Shown in pieces: positions 15,201-27,325 of a stretch of DNA of 64,000 bases (position 1 is the first letter of the stretch; every line of letters begins with the position of its first letter). Both the position numbers and the translations under genes were made by a program. Under the pieces are notes generated by a model, which had not been told where the DNA came from, ran no database searches, and saw only the letters and a list, made by a program, of their open reading frames with translations. Origin of the DNA: Chondrilla cf. caribensis (lineage: Eukaryota; Porifera; Demospongiae; Chondrillida; Chondrillidae); contig OZ026566.1 in the NCBI GenBank assembly GCA_964020155.1, positions 4,467,151-4,531,150 on the forward strand, given 5' to 3'.

Positions 15201-17448
15201 AAGGCGACAAACTTCCTCGCGATCAGATTGGTCACTCCAAGGAGGATTGTCGGAACAACAGTGATCACATTGCGTCTCCTACACCAGTGCGTACATCCAC
15301 TACTAGTGTACCCACTGTAAGAGAATCCACTACTGGTGTGCCCACCGCAAGAGAATCCACTACTGGTGTGCCCACCACAAGAGAGTCCACTACTGGTGTG
15401 CCCACCGCAAGAGAGTCCACTACTAGTGTACCCACCGCAAGAGAATCCACTACTGGTGTGCCCACCACAAGAGAATCCACTACTGGTGTGCCCACCGCAA
15501 GAGAATCCACTACTGGTGTGCCCACCGCAAGAGAATCCACTACTGGTGTGCCCACCGCAAGAGAATCCACTACTGGTGTGCCCACCGCAAGAGAATCCAC
15601 TACTGGTGTGCCCACCGCAAGAGAATCCACTACTGGTGTGCCCACCGCAAGAGAATCCACTACTGGTGTGCCCACCGCAAGAGAATCCACTACTGGTGTG
15701 CCCACCGCAAGAGAATCCACTACTGGTGTGCCCACCGCAAGAGAGTCCACTACTGGTGTGCCCACCGCAAGAGAATCCACTACTGGTGTACGCATTACTA
15801 ATGGACTAGCACCTGTCTCACTAGGTGGTTCATTTTCATCACAGGAGGTATTGAATACCTCTGGAAATACAGATTTAGCACAATGTTGTCCAATAGGGAC
15901 AGCTCAACTGGAGAATACACAGATGGAGGAAGGCAGTGCTCTGCACTGCACCCAGTCGGACCAGATATTGAACCCAGACACTACACATATTTCAAACCAG
16001 ACATCCAAGCCAAACCACAGACAGACATCAAAACCAGACAACACCCAGACATCAAAACCAGACGACAACCAGACATCAAAACTAGACAACACCCAGACAT
16101 CAAAACTAGACAACACCCAGACATCAAAAACAGACGACACCCAGACATCAAAACCAAACAACCAGACATCAAAACCAAACGACACCCAGACATCAAAACC
16201 AGACCACACCCAGACATCAAAACCAGACGACACCCAGACTCCAGACCAGGCTGGTGCTAACCTTCACATGTCTGAGCAGTGTACAATGGGGAACAACCGA
16301 GCAGCTCCTCAGTGGAGTGAGAGCTGTACAAATCCTAGGGTGCCTTTGGAAGAGGGAGTCATTGTATCCAGTGATTTGGAAGATGGGGAAATAGATGATG
16401 ATATCAGTACCTTGGACCATCTGTCTCCTGCAACAAATCACTGTCCTGATGTGTTGGCACCCCGACCTGGTGACAAGAGGTCCCAGCTACCAGCTGGAGG
16501 GCCCTCGTGTCAGCTGCCACCTAAGAAGCAGCCGAAAATGCCCTCTCCACAAACCCAAGGTGTGTGTGGGGGGGGGGGAGGGGAGGGTGCGTATGTGTGT
16601 TATTGTTTTGTTTGGAAGTTAATCCGTTTCACTTCTACATTGCATGTTTATATTATGTATGGTCCAATCATGTTTTGTTTCCCATTCCCAGACTTGCAGC
16701 TGGTCCCTATTTCATGGCTGGATCCATTAATAGAGCAAAGTTCTCATGAGAAGACTGTAAAGAAGAAAATTTGTGAGTAGTGTTTGGTAGGCTTTGTACT
16801 TTGTACAGAGTACGTACGTACATACGCACATATGTGTTTATGTACAATACTTGCGGTGCCCAGCATCGCTTCATGTTCAAGTTCTCTGTATAACATACAG
16901 TGTATGTACACACGATCCTCTTTGCACAAATCTTACAGAATATACCAAACTAAAAATATTCACCTGATGAATATCGAATGCCGTTTCCCTCAATACAAAT
17001 GGTATAGAAACCTCTCTTCTTTCTACTCCCCTTCAGGTACAAAGCGAGGGAAGTCGCAGAAGGAGGTCAAATGTGAGTTGAATACTTTCTTGTAGCAGTG
17101 CTGTGAAGAGCTCTGCATGATGCTTGTATGAATTCTGTGCTTGGTGACGCTCCAATGAACTGTACATACGTACGTAAATGTATAGACATGCATGTACAGT
17201 ATGTACGGACATAAGTACTACTTAGGTATGTAATGGTACATATAATATCCTGGTACTATGATAAGCTTTGTTTATGGTGAACTTGCTTCTGTTCTGTGTG
17301 ACATAGATGTTGTGGCTAATTTGGGACGTCTGCAGAAGAATGAACACCAAGTGGAAAATGTCCTCAAGATATTTAGCCTCCCCAGTAATTTGAGAAATAG
17401 TACCAGCTTTGTTAAAGGGCTCAGAACTGTGAGTGTGTGTGTGTGTGT

Positions 17449-17484
<36 letters not shown>

Positions 17485-18655
17485 CTTGTGCGTGTGTGGC
17501 ATGTGTGTGTACTGATATTTTTCTACATATCTGTTCAGTTCTTGTTGGAGTACAAACCCCAGTGGAAGGATCTACAAAGTATCCTTAAAGCACGACTTGA
17601 CGTAGTCTTGTCTAAAAGTGTTGCCAAACGGAAGGACTCCCCTCCCATGTCGCCTGACGAAGACCCCAAGTCTCCTTGCTTCAATCCTTGTCTGTTGCCA
17701 TTTGAGGCCCGTCTGGTTTGGCTTGTAGTGCAGCTTTCTAGGAACAATCCTCAAATGCAGCATTCCACATCAGGCAGCCATCTTGTTGTTGATGTCAAAG
17801 AGATGTTGTACATGTTGATCAAGGAGACGAGTGCACAGTTCCACTTGTGCTGTGCTCTAGTGTGAGTGCTCACCATGCACTTCGCTGTAGCATATGTACG
17901 TACGTATGTACTTGTACGTATGTGAGGGACCCATGTGTGGAGTGGACCAGGTGTGAGCCCTCAGGTTGTATGAGGACTGAGGGAGGTCCTCCTTAGGATG
18001 GGACTCATGGGAGGGGTGGAGTGCTGATATGTGTGAGGGGGTTCCGGTTCACATGCACACATATGTAAAGTACTCGTGTACATTGCATTCATGTGAGCTT
18101 TTGCTATCCCTCATCTCCTGTAGGCGGCTCTATGTGTGTTGTTGTCGTTTGATGAGTGGTGCATTAGAGCATGTCCAGCTCTTGTGCTGTGAGCTAATGA
18201 GTCGACCAGGAGCACTGGAGAAGAAGATCCAAGTTCTCCCTCTGCTGCAGTCAGTGGCATCTGTGTGGCCTTTGGCCTTAACAAGATCACATGTGAGTCA
18301 TATGATGGGTTGCACCATTCCATTTGGACACACAAGAAGTCTATATGTACCTCTACAGTGTGTGTCTACATGTTATGGATGTACGTATGTGTGGGTGTGA
18401 GTGTACAAGTGTAGCTTACATGCATGCCTACACATGTACATACATACGTACATACGTATGTATCAATGGTGGTGAGATCTGTCGTCTACACACACTGCAG
18501 GATTGTGCTCAGTTGCAAAAGAACAAGCACTATTCACCGTCTCTACTGGAGAAGGACCTTCTGACACACATACCAGAGGTCATTGTTGCACACATCTTTT
18601 GGAGAGATGATCCTGAAGGTTTTAAGAACATGGTATGTACAATGTGTGTGTGTGT

Positions 18656-18724
<69 letters not shown>

Positions 18725-19593
18725 TGGGTGTGGGTATGTCTGAGTGTGGGTGTGGGGGCGTGTCTGGATGTGTGAGTGGGGGCGGGGTCCCGGTGTGGAT
18801 TTGGTGTGCACAACTCCACTAATATCTTCATTCTATTTACCTACTTTCAGGTCTACAAATCATTGTATTTGTTCTGTGGCTGGAGACAGTTGACCAAGGA
18901 TACTCTACAGCAGGCTACTCTGGGGATGGTCAAGATCCTACAGACAAGCTCGAATGTGTCGGTTGTCAGAGTCCAGCAGTTGAGTGGACCACCCCAGCTC
19001 AATCCTCTGGCCGAACGCATTCTGAGTCTCCTCAGTTTGTCCTGCAACGTGCTGGGGTGGCAGTGGACCAGTGATGTGCTGATTCGCAGGGAGTTCTGGC
19101 CAGTGTTGCAGGCTTGGAATAAGAAGGACCAGTTGCAGCCTGTTAAGGAAGTCACAGTCGTGTGCATATGCAAGTTCATTGGTGAGTGCAGGATATATTG
19201 TGTGTACGTATGTACATATTGACGAATTGCATACAGATGCACTATGTATGTGCATATGTATGTTGCAACTCAATATTTGGTGTGCATATACTGGATGTAC
19301 GTACGTAGGCACAGTATTAATTCATGTGTGTACTCAGCTGTTGTACAGGAATCCATAATGTGTATACTCACCACTTCATGTATGTGTCTCTTGTTAATGT
19401 TTAGGTATGATCAGCTCCCTTGGAGTCGGGTTTGAGTGTGTCAGTCTCAGAAGAGTGAACCCTCTGCAGCAACTCATCAACCTGTTGATATCACTGGTGA
19501 AAAAGTCGAAAGACAACAAAGATGGTGTGTGTGCGTGTGTGTGTGCATGCGTGTGTGTGTGTGTGTGCGTGTGTGCGTGTGTGTGCGTGTGTG

Positions 19594-19625
<32 letters not shown>

Positions 19626-19975
19626 CACGCGTGTGTGTGTGCATGTATGTGTGTGCGTGTATGTGTGTGTGCAGTTCATGTTTGTTTACATGTGCATAGC
19701 AGTAATTCATTTGATTTTATTATGATGTTGGCTTTCTTATCTGGTTTGTTTGTACAGTGACAATTCCCATCCAGCTGGCAGCCGTTAACTCACTGCTGAC
19801 ATTGTGTTGTCATGACAACTCCACTCCAGCTGTGGCAAAGGGAGTCTTGTTGACATGGCTACAACAGATCAAATCATTGAAAGCTGTACCAGACAACGTA
19901 CTGGCCCCATATGCTGTGGCCATTGGAAAGTTCAACTCAGACCAGCTTGTACAATTCTGTGAATCAACTTACTGA
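12224..19975 (+). CDS. large coiled-coil and Ser/Thr-rich protein, possible little elongation complex subunit ICE1
   Basis: Fourteen exons join in frame: 12224-12322, 12409-12485, 12567-12663, 12952-13142, 13603-16559, 16692-16772, 17037-17072, 17307-17428, 17539-17861, 18124-18292, 18501-18632, 18851-19181, 19405-19524 and 19758-19975, giving 1650 residues. Residues about 40-190 form a strong coiled coil. A very large exon codes an acidic, disordered Ser/Thr-rich middle with two repeat blocks. The last about 530 residues (from about 1120) are an ordered, Leu-rich helical domain. The start of the coiled coil ([20 protein letters not shown]) resembles the N-terminus of ICE1, and [12 protein letters not shown] suits a nuclear transcription protein. 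That assignment is an inference from memory of the family; another large nuclear scaffold is possible. The exon structure is firmer than the name. Confidence 0.75.
12513..12539 (+). repeat. short (GT)n array in ICE1-like intron 2
   Basis: A GT run about 30 bases after the donor at 12486. Confidence 0.85.
13178..13345 (+). repeat. 40-bp minisatellite, four copies
   Basis: Four nearly identical 40-bp units (containing GTGAAGTACGTGCATACATA) in the intron after exon 12952-13142, about 35 bases past its donor. Confidence 0.93.
15290..15790 (+). repeat. 30-bp coding minisatellite (decapeptide [10 protein letters not shown])
   Basis: About 17 tandem 30-bp units lie inside the large exon of the ICE1-like gene, each coding S-T-T-G/S-V-P-T-A/T-R-E. 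Variation between units is mostly single-base (ACC/GCA, GGT/AGT). The period is a multiple of three, so copy-number change keeps the frame. The product is Ser/Thr/Pro-rich and probably disordered. Confidence 0.97.
15985..16245 (+). repeat. 24-bp coding minisatellite (octapeptide TSKPDDTQ)
   Basis: About ten imperfect 24-bp units in the same exon code T-S-K-P/L-D/N-D/N-T-Q, with some units shortened by whole codons. The repeat is hydrophilic and probably disordered. Confidence 0.95.
17429..17483 (+). repeat. (GT)n microsatellite at a splice donor
   Basis: The donor of exon 17307-17428 (GTGAGT) continues directly into a GT array. Confidence 0.93.
18643..18724 (+). repeat. (GT)n microsatellite near a splice donor
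   Basis: The GT array starts about 10 bases after the donor at 18633 (GTATGTACAATGTGTG). Confidence 0.95.
19525..19672 (+). repeat. (GT)n/(GTGC)n microsatellite at a splice donor
   Basis: The donor of exon 19405-19524 is the first GT of a long GT array with GTGCGT and GCATGC interruptions. Confidence 0.93.
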
Positions 19976-21426
19976 GTTTCTCTGATTGTATAATAATTCA
20001 CTTCATTTGAACTGGTGTGATTTTTTTTGTGGACTTGTAACTTTTTAATTTTAAGACTGAACAGACTGCATTGTTTCACTGCTTGTGTCGTGTGTACATA
20101 AATTGTGATGAATCTAGTTGGATTTTGCACAGCCAGGTGGAACGTTCATTTATACCTCCACCCCCACTGATACGCTGTATTCGGAGATGGTTGTAAAGAC
20201 AGTGAACTCAGAGGACACTGAATGAAAATATTATGTAATTTGATACTAATGGGAACCTGGGTAAATATGCAAGAATCATGCTGTCACTGTAGTCACATGT
20301 ACAAGTCCTATATGTACATGATATTATACACAATGTAGTATACTGTATTTGTAAGTAATACACTAATAATGCAACACATATGACCACTGACTGAGCAACT
20401 AGAAGGAATTTAGTATGGAAGAGATGGTCGTATATCAGTGATATATGTGTATTGACCACATATGTAGTATGTCGAGAGAGCTGAAAAATGTGAGCATTGA
20501 AGCTCTCCCTTCTCTTCAGAGGGATCATAAGTAATAACCCATCTTCAACCGTGAAGAGGCATGAAACCTTTGAAGTAGAGTGAGCGAAAAATGATATAAT
20601 TACTACATATTATGTATTCTGAGGTAATTACAGTGCAGTTCAGAAAAAAAAAACAGTGATCTCTTATTGCCATATGTTGTACTATACTTTAAGGAAGTCG
20701 CCAGACAATGTTGATTGGTGTTCATTTATTTTTGTCTTGCTTTGCTTGTTTGTTTTGTTTTACTTTCTGTTTTTTTTGTTTTGTTTTCTGTCTTATTATT
20801 TTATTCTTACTATTTGTCTCTTATTAATTCATATACGTATCTATGTATGTATTTGCAGGATACTCCTACATATCAGCCATATTGTGCTGTGGAGATCTCC
20901 TGTTTAAATAATTTGAACTTGAGGGACTATTGGCAAACATTCACTTGATGACAATTTGAATAATGAAAACAAAACCAAAAAAGGCACCGTGGACAAGAAG
21001 GGGAGGAACACCAATCATTATTCAAATCAAGGAATAAAGTTGAGTTAGAAAATTAAACCAAGACCAAGACCAAAGCCACAGGGTTGAAAAGAAACTTGCA
21101 GCTAGGGTCGTTTATGCCCTCTCTGGCAAGGCAGGGGCGAAAATATCCTCATTGGCGAACTGGATACGTCATCCTGGTGAGCAGCAGTTCGCAAACTCAG
21201 CGAGTGGGGTACCCGTTTATGCCGCCACCAGTCTTCGTTCCAGGCTACAATTCTCCATTATTCTTCGCCCCCAAATGGTCATATTTCTTTTCATCGTCTT
21301 CATTTTGGTTGGCAAACTTCTTCTACACTTCAAAATCTCTTCTTCCTCTCATCTAGGGTCTATGCTCCACGTCACGAGTTACCATCATAGATACCATCCA
21401 TTTTTCTCACGTGATGTTCATGCAAC
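19976..21426. other. intergenic region, ICE1-like to HAAO
   Basis: About 1.45 kb between the ICE1-like stop and the HAAO start on the same strand. It is AT-rich with T-rich and A-rich runs near 20640-20830. No exon, RNA gene or clear element is visible. Confidence 0.5.
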
Positions 21427-24400
21427 ATGTTTCACGTTTCCGACTGGATAGGAGAGAATGAGAAGTACTTTCTCCCTCCCGTTTGCAACAAGCTGATGTA
21501 CAATGATCAGTTGAAGATTATGTTCATCGGCGGGCCCAACGTCAGGAAAGACTACCACATGGAGGAAGGAGAGGAGGTTAGTTGTGATATTTTGAAGTCC
21601 ACTCTCTTCGTAATGTACGCTGTGTGGATTGTAGTTGTACCTTTGCTCACGAGTCATATGTTCGGCCATTCGCCAAGCCTTCATTGTGCCATAATATTTG
21701 TGCAACATAAGTATAGGTTATACAATGGGAACGGAAGGTTTAGCGATTGAAACACCTGAGGGCGGAGCCTGATGGTGTCGATCGCTAAACTTCCGTTCCC
21801 ATTGTATGTACTACACGCTCTCTGTGCCGTATTGCGTTTACTACTCAAGACCCGAGGGCGAGTGCAGTAAACCACAAAGCATAGAGAGCGTGTAGTAAGT
21901 GGCTTATTGCAAAATAGCCGCCTAGAAAATACGCCGTACGTTTGAATTCAAATACTTTTCTTCCCCTCGTTTCGATATTTCCAGTAATTTTGTTTCTCTT
22001 TCAAGAAAATGGTAATCATAAGCATTAGCAGCCTTCCAGCAGTGAGGAAAGCCAACCACTAGCTATTGTGTAAGCGATTTGATGTCCATGTCCACCTGTT
22101 GCATACATGTGGCAAGCTTTTAGGATTTTACATACGTATTTCTGCTTTGCTTGTGATGTACTTCACTTCAATGGCAGGCTAAAAAATTAAATATAATATC
22201 ATGGTTGCTGGTGACTAATATGCTTAAAATACAATCTATGAAAAATGCTAGCCAGTGTTGTGTTCATTTATACCTTATGAACACCACGACCGCTCTCCAC
22301 TTCTGACAGCAAACTTATTGGACTTCTACCAAATGCCACGTTTCAAATTTACCGTCACTCCACTAAGGTAAGTACCCTCGGTGAGATAATGATGCACGTC
22401 TCCAGTCAATTCACGCTCCTTTTACTCATCTGGTTCCAATTCTTCATCATATTCCGATTGTGCTCCTCGCTCTTCAAATACCATCTACAGAAAATCCACG
22501 GCACTGTGGGAGGAGTTATAACGATTATTTTATATTTATATTTGAACGTCACAGAACTTCCGGGGGAACAGTTATTGCCGTGGGATGAATATTGCGTGAC
22601 AGTACCATGATACAAGACATCCGAAGGCGCAGCCTGAGGATGTAGGTTACTTGTTTCGACTGCCTCTCTTCAATTAACTTGTTCTTTCTCTCACGTTGTA
22701 TGGATAAATTGATTCTTAACCATCCAAATGTAGTTCTAAGACTGTTAGCTATACGAATGGCCGAATTGTTTTGAGAGCTAAGCTGCTTTGTACAAGATAC
22801 AAATCTTGAAGTAAGCTGTCGGTCTCTATCTACTAGATACCTGACCCAAATGTCTCTATTCAGTAGATACCTAACCCAGCCATCTCTAGTAGGAGCACGA
22901 TCCGATCATTCCTTTCCAGTGAAATTCTAGCCGTCCCACTTGATTTATCACTGTGAAATTTCGTTTTGTTGATGGCTTGATGAAATGGTTTTATTCGATA
23001 TCAATTGATACGTTTGAATTCGATCGTCCCTTTCCAGTGAAATTCTAGTTGTCCCGCTTGATCTTTGTGAAATTTCGTTTCAGTACATAAGTGATGAAAT
23101 AATACCAACGAGGTGTATAACAGAGTCAGTTATACACCTTGGGAAAAAAGTTATACACCCCATGAATACCTAATGAGGTAGTTTAGCCATATAGACACCT
23201 GACCACATCAAAGGAAATGCACACGCATCATGGTACAATATTATATAGGCAGACCCTACGGGCAAGGTCACCCACACCACACACATACTATACTTGGCTC
23301 CAAATTGTGATAAGTATAACGATTTTGCCTCGCTATCCTATAGTGGTTCTATCAATTAAAAGGAGATATGGTCCTGAAGATAGTTGAGAAAGGCAAACAC
23401 AAAGATGTTGTTATCAGAGAAGGAGAGTGTTTTAGACTGCCTTCTAGGATCCCTCATTCTCCCCAGCGTTTTGAAAACACTGTTGGTTTGGTGATTGAGA
23501 GAGAGAGAAATGCAAATGAAACAGATGGTCTGAGGTACATATTGTGTGTGGATCGAGCATGTATCTGCTATAGCCTGTCATTCACTATTGTGTAACATGC
23601 TCATTGGTTGTGGAACCTCACTACATGTACTGTTGTTATAGTTATTTTCACTAAAACTAAAATAGTTTGGTTATCTCATATAAATTTCAATAAACAATAA
23701 CTAAAAACGTAATTTCTTATATTAAAATAACACTTATCACATGGGAGATTGTGAGTGGATGAACACACACTGGTTCCTTTGGTGTACATATTGAATCAGA
23801 CAGACTATATGACAAAGGTCATGAGTGTTGACCTCCGCCTCTCAACGTAAGCTACGTACATGCACCATGTACCTCCATATCATTGTGTGGTGGTACCATT
23901 GTCTGCGTCCTGGTCCAAACTGGAATGAGGAAGGTGGCAACGCTGGCCACTGTGGCCTAGTGCAATGTGTGTGTCCTAGGAAGGTATCCTGTGTTTCATG
24001 GTGTCTGCCTTGGTATACTGTCTCTCTGGTGCTTCTCTGCCGGGCGTACTTCAACAGATACTATGTTGATGGTTCTACGGATGTCCTTTGGGAGGAATGG
24101 TTCTACTGTGATGACCTTGGTTCTCAACTGGGGCCAGTGATTAAAAGGTATACTCAAATCCTGAAGTCGAGTTTATCACTATCTTTGGATCACAGTCTCA
24201 TTCCCAAACTAGATTCTTTTCTTCTGAGGAGTACAAAAGTGGAAGTCCTCCCGAAGGTAAAGTCTTCGATCCACCTCCTTTTGTCTTGGATACCACGACT
24301 GCAGTTCATTCACCTTTCAATTTCAAAAAGGTGTGTGTCTATGTGTACACACACAGTGTATTTCTGATTAATATACCATCAATGGCATATTTATCACAAT

Positions 24401-25761
24401 GTTTACTGAAAACAGGAGAATTTATATTGGTAAATTAAACTCCAACTTTGGACTTTATTGGCCGTTGTTTCTAGTCTTTAGGTGATTGTAGTTGTTTTAA
24501 GATGAAGCTTCAGTGTTACAATTATCTTTGCGATACTTGTTTCTAGTGGATAAGAGGCAGTCAAAAGGATATTGACGAGAAAGGGAGTCAAGATGTGTTC
24601 GAAGGCGGCGAATTCAAGGTAATACGTACGTATGTCTCTTTACCCTCCTATACCAGGCCACAGTGGTGCTGTAACCAATATGTGCTGTGTTGATGTATCG
24701 TAAATCAAGCAGTTATTTGTATGGCCATGTACATGTGTGACTGCTGTACAGTTACTACTGCCATTTCCCCATATTGCAAATGCACCCATTGTATGGGTTG
24801 GTCACCTACAGGCTAACAGTATGTACATGGTGTACATGTTGCATCAACAGAGACCACACTCTGATAATTTTTAACCAGGTAACATTGAATGAAGTGTACT
24901 TGTTCCGTCCAATGAATGTTGCAGCTGACTGTGTGGGGAGCAGGAGAGCAAAAGGAGTGTTATGATGGAGAAGTGTTTTTATGGCAGCTGGAAGGAGAAT
25001 CAAAACTGACCAGAGGCAATGGCTCTGTCACAGTCCTGAAGGAAGACCACTGCTTGATTGTACCACCAGGAGAAAGGTTTGTAGCTTATTTCTTGATCTG
25101 ACCCGTTCTGTCTAGGCCTGACCTTTCCTTTGAGGAATAGAGACTTATACATCTAATACTTCCTCCCTCCATCTCGTCTGAGGGGGCAATGAGCTCACTG
25201 CACCCCTCTGTGTCACTGGTTGATGGTGTACTTTTGTACATATTGTCCATTGTGTCACTAGGACGTGTCAACAATGCTTATCACTGACATGTCAAATATG
25301 TAACCATTCATATAATATATATTGTATATTACAGTATACAGTATATATAATTATGATGTTCCACTGCCACTGACTGTTACACATGCTATATTTGTGATAC
25401 AGTGAGACCTCTCAATTGCAAACCTCTGAAATGTGGAAACCTCTGTAATAAGGACACCATTCTGTGTCCCAGTGTAGTACTGTAGTGTATAAAATGACCT
25501 CTGTATTGAGGACACCTCTGTATTCAGGACTAAAATTAAGGTCCCAAAGTGTCCTTAATAGAGAGGTTCCACTGTATTTATTATTGTGTTATAGTTAGTG
25601 GTTTTGTTCAGTGGATATCATGTAATGAATGGTCAGCCAATGATCTTGTCTGATATTAAGTTGCATTTGGTCCTTCCAGTTTCTGTGCCATTTGTGAGAC
25701 CAAGGGAGGGAGACGACTGGCAGTGAAGACCGATCCACTTGCTAACAAGTTGAAGGAGTAA
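21427..25761 (+). CDS. HAAO: 3-hydroxyanthranilate 3,4-dioxygenase
   Basis: HAAO is a cytosolic Fe(II) cupin dioxygenase of the kynurenine pathway. It opens the ring of 3-hydroxyanthranilate, and the product cyclises to quinolinate for NAD synthesis. Seven exons join in frame: 21427-21576, 23344-23534, 24058-24147, 24213-24330, 24547-24618, 24925-25076 and 25680-25761, giving 284 residues (human 286). Iron ligands are His44 and Glu50 ([11 protein letters not shown]) and His88 ([11 protein letters not shown]). The long intron 1 splits the sequence right after Glu50. The blocks [26 protein letters not shown] and [10 protein letters not shown] are family-typical. Residue 51 is Trp where vertebrates have Val. 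The short N-terminus starts at the only suitable ATG. Confidence 0.96.
21721..21897. repeat. two adjacent inverted repeats (hairpin-forming) in HAAO intron 1
   Basis: The first inverted repeat, 21721-21806, has arms of about 27 bp (TACAATGGGAACGGAAG and its complement) around a centre with GAGGGCGGAGCCTGA. The second, 21809-21897, has arms of about 15-18 bp (CTACACGCTCTCT and its complement) around a GC-rich centre. They abut, suggesting nested or tandem foldback elements. Confidence 0.8.
22902..23083 (+). repeat. diverged direct repeat, two copies, in HAAO intron 1
   Basis: Two copies of about 60-70 bp (22902-22970 and 23021-23083) share CCTTTCCAGTGAAATTCTAG, then GTCCC.CTTGAT and GTGAAATTTCGTTT. 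Confidence 0.75.
25400..25575. mobile_element. short TA-flanked inverted-repeat element (Tc1/mariner-type MITE)
   Basis: In HAAO intron 6, a 176-bp segment begins CAGTGAGACCTCTC and ends GAGAGGTTCCACTG, with TA on each side. Imperfect terminal inverted repeats plus a TA duplication fit a non-autonomous Tc1/mariner-like insertion. The interior repeats the motif (GGACACCTCTGTATT). Confidence 0.75.
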
Positions 25762-26680
25762 TACCACTGAAAACATTCTCTGATCTTGCCTCTGTACTTT
25801 TCATAAGTTGATACTGTTGACCCAACTCTCTGGTTCCATTCAAGTGAACATGTATAGTTTTGTGTACTAGGACAGGTCATCTATCACTCAACATCATCAT
25901 CATTATATTATATTAATATTAATATTATATATATAATAATAATAATAATGCTTATAATAATAATAATAAAAATAACAATGATGATGATTATGATATCGGT
26001 AATAAAAGGACGGGTCAACAATGCTCTGTACTATCCACATTGATTTAATTGTTATCAGTATAAAATCACAACAGTAGAACAACTGAACATGCTTCTCCCC
26101 AGCTATAACAAGCTACAAAATGTGACAAAAACACTTCCTTGGAAGGTTGTGTGTACGTATATAGTGGTGTCTGTGGTGCTAAAGGTAGAATTGGATATTC
26201 AATGAATGAAATTTGCTGCCACGTTTTATTCCATAGGTCGAATGTGGCAGCAAAATTTAAGAGTTACAATAAACTTTGCCATCTCAAATTGTCATAGGTT
26301 TAAAAGTTTGCAGCACATTCTATCCTATAAGATAAAATATTTCTACAAAATTTTGACCTAATGTAATTTTTCAGATGGGTTGACTTTGCCACGACAGAAT
26401 AGCTGGGAAATATTAATCTTGTCGGAACTTGTATTAACAGGTGCAATCATCTCGATATAGGCGGAATAGGAGTGCATAACAAGTGACTTAATAAGAGGAA
26501 TTTCCTTTCTGCCACTTCCCACTAGCTAGACTCCATTGCATTGTGGTACCATTCAAATGATCTATTACACATCATTTTATACACGTATGTACATTCAATT
26601 CAATAGGATACATCCTAATAGATACGGAAATACACATAATATATATTTTAATGTTTAGTAATGGAGGAACGCTTCTATGA
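25762..26680. other. convergent intergenic region, HAAO to TMEM229-like
   Basis: AT-rich sequence with (AAT)n/(ATA)n runs around 25905-25990. It holds the 3' ends of two converging genes. I see no further gene. Confidence 0.5.
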
Positions 26681-27277
26681 CTACAACTGCTTGACATGTT
26701 CTCTAACTGGAGTTGTGTGGACGTCTTCTGTGTTGGTTGCTGAAGTCCTTGAGGATAGTGATGAATCCTGAGTGGATCGGAATGACTGGAACAATCGCAA
26801 AATAATATTGTCTGAGGGCAAGCAGTCTCCAGACGAGTATTTTTTCCACGAAGGAACTTTCTCGATATTCTTCATGTAGCTGTAGATCATTTCGAAATAC
26901 AATCCGGCGAAAAACCAAGCAGGGGCGTACTCCATTGTTATGAGACCCATTACATCATAATCAAAATTGGTATAATCCCATGGACAGGCTCCGAAATAGC
27001 TGAGTATGGCGCCAATGGTGAATTCCCAGATATAAGTAACCACAACATACACGGAACAGCGTGTTAAAATGTTGAATTTAAGAGAAAAGAGAATCTCTTG
27101 TAGCGGTTCAGCAACGAGAAATGTCCCCAAACCATACGTTAAGAATGACCACAGAGACGAAACACCCATCAGAGACAATTTCCCGGTGACAGCAAACTCC
27201 CATACTCCGGTGAATACAATCTCGGCAAAGATGCCGTGGATCCCCCAAAAATACAATCGAGCTTTCCATGGAAGCAT
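26681..27277 (-). CDS. TMEM229: TMEM229 family multi-pass membrane protein
   Basis: A single-exon gene of 198 residues related to vertebrate TMEM229A/B (function unknown). Matching blocks are LYFWGIHGIFAEIVFTGVWEF, YVVVTYIWEFTIGAILSYFG and ACPWDYTNFDYDVMGLITMEY, with several hydrophobic segments between. The ATG at 27277 aligns with the vertebrate start; the open frame continues upstream to 27412, but that part overlaps the MED9 first exon on the other strand. The C-terminal 50 residues are Ser/Thr-rich and not conserved. The start codon is 48 bp from that of MED9. Confidence 0.88.
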   Translation of the reverse strand: MLPWKARLYFWGIHGIFAEIVFTGVWEFAVTGKLSLMGVSSLWSFLTYGLGTFLVAEPLQEILFSLKFNILTRCSVYVVVTYIWEFTIGAILSYFGACPWDYTNFDYDVMGLITMEYAPAWFFAGLYFEMIYSYMKNIEKVPSWKKYSSGDCLPSDNIILRLFQSFRSTQDSSLSSRTSATNTEDVHTTPVREHVKQL

Positions 27278-27325
27278 TTCGGCTCTGCACGTGACAACCA
27301 CGAGGAAGTGTTCCAACAAACGAAA
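27278..27325. promoter_or_regulatory. 48-bp divergent promoter region, TMEM229-like and MED9
   Basis: Only 48 bases separate the two divergent start codons, so transcription of each gene must begin within or across this stretch, possibly inside the other gene's coding region. No TATA motif is visible. Confidence 0.55.

Noticed and set aside
15265..15809. Antisense and second-frame ORFs across the [10 protein letters not shown] array
   Set aside because: Open only because the unit is 30 bp; the frame joined to the conserved coiled coil and C-terminal domain is the real one. Mentioned only as something to exclude.
21084..21451. ORFs of 90-99 codons just upstream of HAAO
   Set aside because: They do not extend the HAAO N-terminus in phase with conserved sequence and look like chance frames in 5' flanking DNA.
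23825..24367. A 180-codon ORF over HAAO exons 3-4
   Set aside because: It reads through introns in the exon 3 frame; the conserved HAAO residues need splicing at 24147/24213, after which the real frame differs.
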